Positions 35,166-43,465 of a DNA stretch of 64,000 bases are shown here, piece after piece. The stretch is from Burkholderia diffusa. GTDB taxonomy: Bacteria; Pseudomonadota; Gammaproteobacteria; Burkholderiales; Burkholderiaceae. A model generated the notes under the pieces. That model was given only the letters and a program-made list of their open reading frames with translations, did no database searches and had not been told where the DNA came from. The position numbers and the translations under genes are program-made. Location of the stretch: positions 39,308 to 103,307 of the forward strand of contig NZ_CABVPN010000029.1 in NCBI RefSeq assembly GCF_902499115.1, given 5' to 3'. Position 1 is the stretch's first letter; every line of letters starts with the position of its first letter.

Positions 35166-37445
35166 TTACACGACAGCGGAACGCGCGACCCGCACCGGCA
35201 CCGACTTGTACGACGGCGTGCCGCTTTCCTTGTCGATGTAGTCGAGCGGCACGAGCACGTTCGCTTCCGGGTAATACGCGCCGACCGACCCCGGCGCGAT
35301 GTCGTACTCGATCGCCGTGATCTGCTCGAGGCGCAGCGTGCGGCCGGATGCGGTGATCGTCTCGATGTCGACGAGGTCGCCGTGTTCGAGCCCGTACTTC
35401 GCGAGATCGGTCGCGTTCATGAACAGCACGTCGCGCCGCCCGAACACGCCGCGATAGCGGTCGTCGAGCCCGTAGATCGTCGTGTTGTACTGGTCGTGGC
35501 TGCGCAGCGTGATCAGCCGCAGCACCTGCTCGGCGCCGAGCACGTCGGCGTCTTCCTTCACGCCCTTGTAGACCGAAAACATCGCCTTGCCGGTCGGCGT
35601 GGGCCACACGCGCTCGGTGGGCGGCAGCGGCAGGCGGAAGCCGCCCGGCGCGCGGATCCGCTCGTTGAACGCCTCGAAGCCGGGCACCGTCTTGTCGATC
35701 AGGTCGCGGATGCGGTCGTAGTCGGCAATCAGGTCGAGCCACGCGACCTTGCTGTTCGGCAGCGTCGCGTGCGCGATCCCCGCGACGATCGCGGGCTCCG
35801 AGCGCAACTGGTCGGACGCCGGCTTGAGCTTGCCGGCCGACGCATGGACCATCGACATCGAATCCTCGACGGTGATCGACTGCCGGCCGCTCGCCTGCAT
35901 GTCGAGCTCGGTGCGGCCGAGCACGGGCAGGATGTAGGTTTCCTTTGCCACCAGAAGATGCGAGCGGTTCAGCTTCGTGCCGAGATGCACGCTCAGATCG
36001 AGCTTCGCCATCGCGGGGAACGACAGCTCGGGGTCGGGTAGCGCGACCGCGAAGTTGCCGCCGAGGCACAGCAGCGCCTTGGCCTGGCCGTCGATCATCG
36101 CCTGCATCGCCTGCACCGCGTCGTGCCCGTGATGCGCGGGCGGCTTGAAGCCGCACACGTCCTCGATCTTTTGCAGGAACTCGGCCGACGGCTTCTCGGT
36201 GATGCCGACCGTGCGGTTGCCCTGCACGTTGGAGTGGCCGCGCAGCGGGCATATGCCCGCACCGGGCTTGCCGAAGTTGCCGCGCATCAGCAGCAGGTCG
36301 GCGATCAGGCGCACGGTCGCGGTGCCCTTGTTGTGCTGCGTGACGCCCATCCCGTACGTGACGATCGTCGCGTTCGACTTCGCATAGGCGAGCGCGACCT
36401 GCTCGAGCTGCGCCTGGCTCAGGCCGCTCGCGCGCTCGATGTCGTCCCACGACGTCGCCTGCAGGTCGGTGGAAAACGCGTCGAAGCCGTCGGTGTGCTG
36501 CGCGATGAAGTCGCGGTCGAGCACGTCGCCGCGCTCGGCCTCGAGCTGCAGCAGCGCCTTCATGATGCCTTTCAGCGCGGCCGCGTCGCCGCCCGCGTCG
36601 ACCTGGTAGTACGTCGACGCGATGCGCGTCGAGCCGAGCGACGCCATCTCGATCATGTCCTGCGGATCCGCGAAGCGTTCGAGCGCGCGCTCGCGCAGCG
36701 GATTGAACACGATGATCGGCACGTTGCGGCGCGAGCACTCGTGCAGCGTGCCCATCATCCGGGGGTGGTTGGTGCCGGGGTTGTGGCCGATCGAGATGAT
36801 CAGCTCGCAGTGGTCGAAATCCTCCAGCGACACCGTGCCCTTGCCGATCCCGATCGACTGCGGCAGGCCGACGCTGGTCGGCTCGTGGCACATGTTCGAG
36901 CAGTCGGGGAAGTTGTTGGTGCCGAGCTCGCGCGCGAAGAGCTGATACAGGTACGCGGCTTCGTTCGACGCGCGGCCCGACGTATAGAACTCGACTTGCT
37001 CCGGTGGCAGCGCGCGCAGCACCTCGCCGATGCGCGCGAATGCGTCATCCCATTCGACCGCGCGGAACGTGTCGGTCGCGCGATCGTAGACGAGCGGATG
37101 CGTGAGCCGGCCCATGTTCTCCAGCTCGTAGTCGGACATCCGCAGCAGCGACGATACCGTGTTCGCCGCGAAGAACTCGGGGGTCACGCGTTTGGTCGTC
37201 GCTTCCCACGTGACAGCCTTCGCGCCGTTCTCGCAGAACTGGAACGTCGACTTGTGTTCCTTGTCGGGCCATGCACAGCCGGGGCAGTCGAAACCGTCGG
37301 GCTGGTTGGTCCGCATCAGCACGATCGGCGCTTCGATGGTTTCCATCTGCGTGCGCACAGCCTCGGCTGTCGCGCGAAGCGCGCCCCAACCGCCAGCGGG
37401 CCCATCGTACTTCCTGATGCCTGGCACCTCGCGTCGATTTGTCAT
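35166..37445 (-). CDS. ydeP: FdhF/YdeP-family molybdopterin oxidoreductase
   Basis: 759 residues, equal to E. coli YdeP. A molybdopterin domain spans most of the chain: VEFYTSGRASNEAAYLYQLFAREL, NNFPDCSNMCHEPTSVGL (about 190-207), GTNHPRMMGTLHE, GNFGKPGAGICPLRGHSNVQG and a C-terminal dinucleotide-binding domain starting near RLITLRSHDQYNTTIYG. An N-terminal CPGCAWPD may hold an iron-sulfur cluster. E. coli YdeP is linked to acid resistance; its substrate is unknown. ATG 37445 has GGAG 6 bp before it. FdhD in this window may sulfurate its cofactor. Confidence 0.9.
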   Translation of the reverse strand: MTNRREVPGIRKYDGPAGGWGALRATAEAVRTQMETIEAPIVLMRTNQPDGFDCPGCAWPDKEHKSTFQFCENGAKAVTWEATTKRVTPEFFAANTVSSLLRMSDYELENMGRLTHPLVYDRATDTFRAVEWDDAFARIGEVLRALPPEQVEFYTSGRASNEAAYLYQLFARELGTNNFPDCSNMCHEPTSVGLPQSIGIGKGTVSLEDFDHCELIISIGHNPGTNHPRMMGTLHECSRRNVPIIVFNPLRERALERFADPQDMIEMASLGSTRIASTYYQVDAGGDAAALKGIMKALLQLEAERGDVLDRDFIAQHTDGFDAFSTDLQATSWDDIERASGLSQAQLEQVALAYAKSNATIVTYGMGVTQHNKGTATVRLIADLLLMRGNFGKPGAGICPLRGHSNVQGNRTVGITEKPSAEFLQKIEDVCGFKPPAHHGHDAVQAMQAMIDGQAKALLCLGGNFAVALPDPELSFPAMAKLDLSVHLGTKLNRSHLLVAKETYILPVLGRTELDMQASGRQSITVEDSMSMVHASAGKLKPASDQLRSEPAIVAGIAHATLPNSKVAWLDLIADYDRIRDLIDKTVPGFEAFNERIRAPGGFRLPLPPTERVWPTPTGKAMFSVYKGVKEDADVLGAEQVLRLITLRSHDQYNTTIYGLDDRYRGVFGRRDVLFMNATDLAKYGLEHGDLVDIETITASGRTLRLEQITAIEYDIAPGSVGAYYPEANVLVPLDYIDKESGTPSYKSVPVRVARSAVV

Positions 37446-37844
37446 GTGAATCTCCATGAGCCGGACCCGCTGCGGGGTGGCTCGGGTTGCGCCGCGTCGC
37501 GGCGTGAGGCGGCTCCGTCCGGCGAACGGAGCCAGTCATGCGCGCCCGTGCATCCGGGCCCGTCGAGTGTCAGTGCGCATCCATCAAAATAGCGAATCGG
37601 CCCATGGCCTCCAAGACACAGTTCGGCATCGGCCAGGCAGGGAATTGCACCCTCACATGCGTGTGCTCGGGAGACGCAAGGAGTACAGACGAGCGCGCAT
37701 GCGGGTGCCGCGTGCGGGACATGAAAAGGTGGCGGCGTGCGACGCGCGCGAAGCGCGGTGCGACAGTGGCGCGTCGGGCGCGGCACGTGTTGAACGGGAA
37801 GAGGCGCACGCGATGCCCGGCAGGCATCACGCGCGGGCGGGACG
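37446..37844. other. Region between encapsulin end and ydeP start
   Basis: About 400 bp with no supported gene. It contains a perfect hairpin (GGCTCCGT/ACGGAGCC, 37511-37533) about 65 bp upstream of the ydeP ATG on the transcribed strand. This could end the encapsulin transcript or lie in the ydeP leader. Confidence 0.5.
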
Positions 37845-38660
37845 TCAGGTCGCCGCGTTGCCCTGCGGCGCCACGGCCACCGATGCCTCGCTCGTCAGCA
37901 TCAGGAACGTGAACGTTTCGCGCAGGTACAGGCGAACAACCTTGTCTGTGTGGCTCGTGTAGCCGATCGACACGTCTTCGCCGAGGTGCAGTTCATAGTC
38001 GCCGCCGCGGGTAGACAGCACGCAGCCGCCGCTGATCGCTGGCGCCCAGATGATCTCGCCGCTGACGATGCGCTTGATGTGGCCGAGGACCGGGTAGCCC
38101 TGGTCGCGCGCTTCGCTCAGCGCCGTGTAGGCGTCCGAGCCGAGCACGACCGAGTACGGGCCGTCGACGCCGGCGAGCCGAAGCGCTTCCAGCGCGTCGC
38201 TGATCGCGTCCGGGTACGCGCTGACGTCGGCCGGCAGCGTGAGCTTGCGGTTCGACGTGCCTTCGCGGATGCCGACGATGTCCGCGGCGAGATAGCCGTC
38301 GAAGATTGCGCCGTCTTCCGCGAATGCGAGTTGTTGCGCGGCGTCCTTCGCCGGCTGCCAGTCGGCGTCGCGCGCACCGCGCTCGACGCTGTCGATCGCA
38401 TCGCGGCTCAATTCGAACGGCACCGTCAGCTCGACGATCGTGCGCACTTCGCGCAGCCGTGCGTTCACCTGCTCGCGCGGTGCGGCGACCTCGCGCAGAT
38501 GCCCGGTGCCGACGGCCGACAGCTCAGGGCCGGCCGGGCCCTCGACGTCGACCACGCGGCGCCCGGCCACCGAGCGCTTGAAGGTACGTGCCACTTCCTC
38601 CTCGATCTGCTCCCAGGCGGACGAGGAAACCGGCGCGAGTTCGCGGTGCAGGTTATTCAT
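37845..38660 (-). CDS. Encapsulin shell protein, family 1 (linocin-M18-like)
   Basis: 271 residues with the HK97-type capsid fold. MNNLHRELAPVSSSAWEQIEEEVARTFKRSVAGRRVVDVEGPAG is the typical N-terminal arm, followed by IREGTSNRKLTLPAD, VVLGSDAYTAL and the C-terminal YTSHTDKVVRLYLRETFTFLML. Such shells assemble into 24-nm or larger protein nanocompartments. The start overlaps the peroxidase stop by 8 nt, so the two are translated together, and the peroxidase carries a cargo tag. No other cargo gene is adjacent. Confidence 0.95.
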   Translation of the reverse strand: MNNLHRELAPVSSSAWEQIEEEVARTFKRSVAGRRVVDVEGPAGPELSAVGTGHLREVAAPREQVNARLREVRTIVELTVPFELSRDAIDSVERGARDADWQPAKDAAQQLAFAEDGAIFDGYLAADIVGIREGTSNRKLTLPADVSAYPDAISDALEALRLAGVDGPYSVVLGSDAYTALSEARDQGYPVLGHIKRIVSGEIIWAPAISGGCVLSTRGGDYELHLGEDVSIGYTSHTDKVVRLYLRETFTFLMLTSEASVAVAPQGNAAT

Positions 38661-39723
38661 GGGCTTTGGCTCCTTTCAGCGATCCGATATTCAGCGAGCC
38701 GTCACGACGCGACTCGGGCGAGGTGGGGGCCGGCGGCGCGGCGGTGGCGTCGGCCGGTGCGGCGCGATCGGCGAGCGCTTCGAGCAGGTCGGCCGACGGC
38801 ACGAAAAACAGCGAGCCGGTGACCGCGCGGCTGTAGTCGAGCAGCCGGTCGTAATTGCCGGGCGGGCGGCCGACAAACATGTTCTCGAGCATCTGCTCGA
38901 TCGGCGCCGGCGAGCGCGCGTAGCCGATGAAATAGGTGCCGAATTCGCCGAAGCCGGGGCGCCCGAACGGCATGTTGTCGCGCAGGATCTTCACTTCCTT
39001 GCCGTCTTCGTCGAGCGTGGTCAGCGAGCTGTGCGAGCACGACGGTTTCACGTCCGGCGCGAGCTCGATGTCGGACAGCTTGGTGCGCCCGATGATGCGC
39101 TCCTGCGTCTCGACCGCGAGCGCGTTCCAGCCGGCCATGTCGTGCAGGTACTTCTGCACGATCACGTAGCTGCCGCCCGCGAATGCCGGATCCTCGTTGC
39201 CGATCACCGTGAAGTCGACCGCCTCGCGGCCTTCCGGGTTTTCGGTGCCATCGACGAAACCGATCATCGCGCGCTGGTCGAAGTTGCGGAAGCCGTGCAC
39301 CTCGTCGACGACCGTGACTGCGTCGCCCAGCGCGCCGAGCAATTGCGTTGCGAGCTCGAAGCACAGGTCCATCGCCTCGGCGCGGATGTGCAGCAGGATG
39401 TCGCCCGGCGTCGCGACCGCGACACGCTGGCCGGCGCCGAATTCGCGGAACGGATGCAGCGACGCGGGGCGCGGATCGCCGAACAGCGCATCCCATGCGT
39501 CGGCGCCGAAGCCGCACACGCAGGACAGGTTGCCGCCCGGCACGCGCTTGCCGACCGAGCGCACGAGCGCGGCGATGTCGCCGCACCACGCGCGGATCGT
39601 GTCGGCTCGGTCGGCGCCCGGGTTGACGGTTGCGACGAGGAAGATCGCGCTGCGCGTGATCGGACTGTGAACGGCCTGGGAGAGCGGGGGAAGGGTTTGC
39701 ATCGCGGCCTGCCGGTCAGTCAT
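38653..39723 (-). CDS. DyP-type dye-decolorizing peroxidase, encapsulin cargo
   Basis: 356 residues. Haem peroxidase with the GxxDG motif as GFVDGTENPEGRE (catalytic Asp), the SCSHSSLTTLDEDGKEVKILRDNMPFG segment holding likely haem-ligand and distal residues, and FGTYFIGYARSP. The tail after an Ala/Pro-rich linker is DGSLNIGSLKGAKAHE, a clear encapsulin targeting peptide. The gene overlaps the encapsulin start by 8 nt. A start at 39702 (MQTLPPLSQAVHSPIT) fits many homologues and is possible. It acts on peroxide with aromatic or other donors inside the shell. Confidence 0.94.
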   Translation of the reverse strand: MTDRQAAMQTLPPLSQAVHSPITRSAIFLVATVNPGADRADTIRAWCGDIAALVRSVGKRVPGGNLSCVCGFGADAWDALFGDPRPASLHPFREFGAGQRVAVATPGDILLHIRAEAMDLCFELATQLLGALGDAVTVVDEVHGFRNFDQRAMIGFVDGTENPEGREAVDFTVIGNEDPAFAGGSYVIVQKYLHDMAGWNALAVETQERIIGRTKLSDIELAPDVKPSCSHSSLTTLDEDGKEVKILRDNMPFGRPGFGEFGTYFIGYARSPAPIEQMLENMFVGRPPGNYDRLLDYSRAVTGSLFFVPSADLLEALADRAAPADATAAPPAPTSPESRRDGSLNIGSLKGAKAHE

Positions 39724-40139
39724 GTCGGGACGGACGTGCCGAGGATGTCGCGGCGCGCGAAGACGCACGGTTGGACTGTGTCATGCGACTGTTCTCTTTG
39801 TGACATGCGGATGAAGGACGTTGCACGGGCATCGCGCAACGGGCCGTGGCAGCGGCGGCCTGCCGCCCGGGCGCGCAAGGGGAGGCAGGCAGGATGGCCG
39901 CGCGTTCGCCCGGCGCATGACCTCGCCGCACCGCGTAACGTCGTCGAGCCTGCAATCTAGCAGCTTCGGCGGGTCTTTGGAACACGTATCGGCAATCTGT
40001 GATTCGAATGGATTGATCGGAGTCCGTTTTCGCGTCGCGGGCGCGCGGCTGTACTCCTGAAGCGCGCGGCGCTGTGCTCTTGAGCGGGTGTGGCGCGTGC
40101 AGTAGATTAGGTTCGCTCCGCCCACCGACGAGGACCGTC
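39724..40139. other. Intergenic region upstream of the DyP operon
   Basis: About 415 bp. A 22-codon frame on the minus strand (39716-39784, MTQSNRASSRAA...) overlaps the DyP start by 8 nt and may be a leader peptide. No other gene is supported. Direct promoter elements were not identified. Confidence 0.45.
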
Positions 40140-40514
40140 ATGATGAACCTGCTGGAAGCGATGCCGGTTTTAATCGCGGTGGTCGCGCATGGCGGGGCGT
40201 CCGGCGCGGCGTCCGACCTGAAACGCGGCGACGCGCAGGTGAACGCGCGGGTCGATTGCCTCGAACGGGATCCCGGCTGCAGATCGTTGCCGGACCGCGC
40301 AGGCGACGCCATGGCGTGTACCGATGCTGGCGTCGCGTTCCACCCGTGCTGCCGAAGCACGCTGTCCGAGGCCGCGCAAGCCATCGCCCAGATCGATGCG
40401 TGCGCAACCGTTCAGGATTTACCCGTCGGGGGCTTTCCGCCGCTCGAAACCATCGACCGTGTCGACGGATCTTCGATCGCGGAACCTATGCCATTGCACG
40501 AGTCATCGCGTTGA
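40140..40514 (+). CDS. Conserved hypothetical protein, cysteine-containing
   Basis: 124 residues with a GAGGA site 6 bp before the ATG. The N-terminus (LLEAMPVLIAVVAHGG) is hydrophobic, possibly a signal or anchor. The rest holds six cysteines (for example VDCLERDPGCRSL and FHPCCRSTL) which could bind metal or form disulfides. Its stop overlaps the likely TTG start of psiE (TTGA), so the genes are coupled. No known family was recognised. Confidence 0.55.
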   Translation: MMNLLEAMPVLIAVVAHGGASGAASDLKRGDAQVNARVDCLERDPGCRSLPDRAGDAMACTDAGVAFHPCCRSTLSEAAQAIAQIDACATVQDLPVGGFPPLETIDRVDGSSIAEPMPLHESSR

Positions 40515-40963
40515 ATACGTCCACTGTTTCCGCCGATACGGCCGCCGAGCGCATCCGCCGCCGCTTCGGACACTTCCTCCATGCGGCCGAGCTGGTCGGG
40601 CTGATCGTGATCGGCCTAGCGACCGCGTTCGCGATGGCGCAGGAAGCGTGGAAAGTCGTGCTCGCGGGTGAGGTGTCGCTGACCGACCTGCTGCTGATGT
40701 TCCTGTATCTCGAAGTGCTCGCGATGGACGTGCGCTACCTGCGACTCGGCCGGCTGCCAGTGCGCTTTCCGCTGTTCATCGCGATGACGTCGCTCGCGCG
40801 CGACCTGATCCTGCGCGGCGCCACCGACAGCCCCGAGCGAATGCTGATGACCACGTTCGGGATCGTGCTGCTTGCGGTGGGCGTACTGATCCTCAGCTTC
40901 GGTCAGCACCGTTTTCCGGCGGAAGTCGACGATGTCGAGGAGGACGCGCACACGCGTCGTTAA
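40511..40963 (+). CDS. psiE: PsiE-family phosphate-starvation-inducible membrane protein
   Basis: 150 residues with about four hydrophobic helices. FGHFLHAAELVGLIVIGLATAFAMAQE, LLLMFLYLEVLAMDVRYLRLGRLPVRFPLFIAMTSLARDLIL are typical of PsiE. The start is probably TTG 40511, overlapping the stop of the gene before (TTGA), since no in-frame ATG precedes the family core. In E. coli it is induced by phosphate starvation; its function is unknown. No pho box was found upstream. Confidence 0.85.
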   Translation: MNTSTVSADTAAERIRRRFGHFLHAAELVGLIVIGLATAFAMAQEAWKVVLAGEVSLTDLLLMFLYLEVLAMDVRYLRLGRLPVRFPLFIAMTSLARDLILRGATDSPERMLMTTFGIVLLAVGVLILSFGQHRFPAEVDDVEEDAHTRR

Positions 40964-41327
40964 GGCCGCGCCTGGCCGGCGCTGTCGGTGAAGAACGAAG
41001 GATTCCACATCGATAACGGTGTCATCGTTGAAACGGACACAGCAGGCAAGCTTGCCGTGCCCGGCACGGATTGGCCGTTCAAGGGTCGCCCGCTCGGGTC
41101 GCTCGCCAGGCCGTATGCCGCACACGGCATGCGGATTGCTCCGGTTGCCGGACACCCGCGCACGCGTATCCAGCGTGTTGCGCCGCAACGTCGCGGACGT
41201 TCCATGCCGGTCGCGGATCGCATACGAACCATGAACCGCGTTTGCGTGCGCTGCGGGGTCGCCCGTACCTGCTCTTTTCAGGAAGGACGCCGATAATGGG
41301 ATCGTTACCTCAGCTGGGAGCCGCGCC
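40964..41327. other. Intergenic region with overlapping palindromes
   Basis: About 360 bp. GGCAAGCTTGCC (41045-41056) and CCGTGCC-C-GGCACGG (41055-41069) are perfect and overlap by 2 bp. They may be a terminator-like structure or an operator for the Rieske-FAD gene downstream. A GTG-started frame (40988-41296) looks protein-like at first but lacks a ribosome site. Confidence 0.45.
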
Positions 41328-42863
41328 ATGTCTGGAAGCGACGCATCGTCTTCACGCCCCGATCTTGCGCGGGGCATTTCGCTCGATGACATCGCTGACG
41401 GCGCGATGATCGAGGGTCAGGTCGGCGACACCACGGTGCTGCTGGTGCGTCGCGCCGACGCGCTGTTTGCCGTGGGCGCGCAATGCCCTCACTACGGCGC
41501 ACCGCTGGCCGAAGGGCTGCTGGTCGGCGATACGATTCGCTGCCCGTGGCATCACGCGGCGTTCTGCCTGCGCACCGGCGAACGGCTGCGCGCGCCGGCG
41601 CTCGACGGCCTGACGTGCTGGCGCGTCGAACGTCGAGACGGCCGGGCGGTCGTGCTCGGCGCGCAGCCTGCCGCGTCGCCGCCCGTGTCGAACGCGGCCG
41701 GATTGCCCGAATCGGTGGTGATCGTCGGCGGTGGCGCGGCCGCTATCGCGGCGGCCGTGACGCTGCGGCAGGAAGGCTACCCGCACGCGATCACGCTGCT
41801 GAGCGCGGACAGCGAGCCGCCGTACGATCGACCGAACCTGTCGAAGGACTATCTGGCCGGCACGGCAGAAGCCGACTGGCTGCCGCTGCGCGGGGCGTCG
41901 TTCTATACGGACCAGCGCATCGATGTGCACTGCGGCACGCGCGTCGCGCGGATCGACCCCGCGCAACACGCGGTCGAACTCGCGGACGGCAGCCGCGTCG
42001 GCTACGGCGCGCTGCTGCTCGCCACCGGCGCCGAGCCGAACCGCCTGACCGTACCGGGCGCTGATCTTCCGCACGTGTGCGTGCTGCGCTCGCGCGCCGA
42101 TTGCGATGCGCTGATCGGCAAGCTGAAGGCCGCGCGTCGCTGCGTCGTGGTCGGCGCGAGCTTCATCGGCCTCGAAGCGGCCGCCGCGCTGCGCACGCGC
42201 GGGCTCGACGTAGCGGTGGTCGCGCCCGATGCGCGGCCGATGGCGCGCGTGCTCGGCGACGCACTCGGCGACACGATCCGCGCGCTGCACGAGTCGCACG
42301 GCGTGGCGTTTCATCTTGGCGCGACGCCCACGCAGATCGCGCAGGATCACGTAACGCTGTCGAACGGCGATGTGCTGCCGGCGGACGTCGTGCTGGTCGG
42401 CATCGGCGTGCATCCGAACGTCGCGCTCGCGCAAGACGCGGGGTTGCTCGTCGATCGCGGCGTGACGGTCGACCGTTTCCTGAAGACGAGCGCGCCGGAC
42501 ATCTACGCGGCCGGCGACATCGCGCGCTGGCCCGATTCGCTGACGGGCGAACGCATTCGCGTCGAGCACTGGGTCGTCGCGGAGCGACAGGGAATCGCCG
42601 CGGCGCGCAACATGCTCGGCCGGCAGCAGCCGTTCGACGCGGTGCCGTTCTTCTGGAGCCAGCACTACGACCTGACGGTACGCTATGTCGGCCACGCGGA
42701 GCAATGGGATCGCGTCGAGATCGACGGCGATCTGCGCGCGCATGACGGTTCGGTGACGTACTGGCGCGGCGACAAGCGGCTCGCGGTCGCGACGATCGGC
42801 CGCGATCTTGACTGCCTGCGCGCGGAAGCGGCGCTCGAGCAGCAAGGCGCGACGCACGCGTGA
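41328..42863 (+). CDS. Rieske-domain FAD/NAD-dependent oxidoreductase (AIFM3/ferredoxin-reductase type)
   Basis: 511 residues. An N-terminal Rieske 2Fe-2S domain (about 15-105) has CPHYGAPL and CPWHHAAF as ligands. The rest is a pyridine-nucleotide reductase: VVIVGGGAAAIAAAVTL (FAD, about 130), the EPPYDRPNLSKDYLAG stretch, VVVGASFIGLEAAAAL (NADH site) and IYAAGDIARW. A GGGAG site precedes the ATG. It probably passes electrons from NADH to a partner protein or centre; the partner is unknown, and none of the neighbours clearly fits. Confidence 0.92.
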   Translation: MSGSDASSSRPDLARGISLDDIADGAMIEGQVGDTTVLLVRRADALFAVGAQCPHYGAPLAEGLLVGDTIRCPWHHAAFCLRTGERLRAPALDGLTCWRVERRDGRAVVLGAQPAASPPVSNAAGLPESVVIVGGGAAAIAAAVTLRQEGYPHAITLLSADSEPPYDRPNLSKDYLAGTAEADWLPLRGASFYTDQRIDVHCGTRVARIDPAQHAVELADGSRVGYGALLLATGAEPNRLTVPGADLPHVCVLRSRADCDALIGKLKAARRCVVVGASFIGLEAAAALRTRGLDVAVVAPDARPMARVLGDALGDTIRALHESHGVAFHLGATPTQIAQDHVTLSNGDVLPADVVLVGIGVHPNVALAQDAGLLVDRGVTVDRFLKTSAPDIYAAGDIARWPDSLTGERIRVEHWVVAERQGIAAARNMLGRQQPFDAVPFFWSQHYDLTVRYVGHAEQWDRVEIDGDLRAHDGSVTYWRGDKRLAVATIGRDLDCLRAEAALEQQGATHA

Positions 42864-43128
42864 GCAGGCTGCCGACTGTGCGTTGAGCGGTGCACGCTCC
42901 GGTCAAGATGTTGCGTATGCAACGGTTGTTGCATCGTCGCGACATGCGCGGAGATGGCCGAACCGGACATGAGCAGATAAACCGCGACTTCGGCTGCTCC
43001 ATCGAGGTGTTCGCGACGCGGTTCCCGAACGCAATCGACGCGTATCGCGCGTTCGACGTGCGCGAGCCGGGCTGGATGAAGGTGAAACCGACGCCATGAC
43101 GATGCGAACCGGAACGAGGAGGGCTGTG
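42864..43128. other. Region upstream of the copper-protein gene, possible small ORF
   Basis: A perfect inverted repeat TGCAAC-N4-GTTGCA occupies 42918-42933. A GTG-started frame (42890-43099, 69 codons, ending REPGWMKVKPTP) has ordinary composition in its second half but no ribosome site. A gene here is possible but unproven. Confidence 0.35.
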
Positions 43129-43461
43129 ATGAACCAGATCGACGATCGCTACGACAACTGCATGGCCGCGTGCGATGCGTGTGCGCATGCGTGCGACGCG
43201 TGTATCGCGGGGTGCCTGGCGGAACCGGAATCGCACACCCTGGCAGGCTGCATCGCGCTCGACATCGAGTGCGCGCAGCTGTGCCGCCTTGCATCGGGCG
43301 CGATGGCGCGCCGCAGCGCGCTCGCGCCTCAGGTATGCGCGCTTTGCTCACATGCCTGCGAGCTGTGCGCAGCTGAATGCCTGCAGCACGCGCAGGACCA
43401 CTGCCGCCGCTGCGCGCTGGCATGCGACACCTGCGCCGCGATGTGCCGCGCGATGACCTGA
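43129..43461 (+). CDS. Cysteine-rich four-helix-bundle copper-binding protein (Csp-like)
   Basis: 110 residues with about 20 cysteines spaced C-x3-C/C-x2-C along helices: DACAHACDACIAGC, CAQLCRLASG, VCALCSHACELCAAEC, CRRCALACDTCAAMCRAM. Csp proteins store Cu(I) in the core of a four-helix bundle. No signal peptide is seen, so this is a cytosolic form. A GAGGAGG site 9 bp upstream fixes ATG 43129. It is convergent with the hybrid kinase gene. Alternative members of this family could bind other soft metals. Confidence 0.9.
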   Translation: MNQIDDRYDNCMAACDACAHACDACIAGCLAEPESHTLAGCIALDIECAQLCRLASGAMARRSALAPQVCALCSHACELCAAECLQHAQDHCRRCALACDTCAAMCRAMT

Positions 43462-43465
43462 GCGA

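Noticed and set aside
40988..41296. Possible 102-codon gene beginning MKNEGFHIDNG
   Set aside because: GTG start without ribosome site, later half Arg-rich and unlike a protein, palindromes inside it.
42901..42914. Sigma-54-like site GGTCAAGATGTTGC
   Set aside because: Spacing fits, but the -24 element lacks GGCAC; only the GG and TTGC match.
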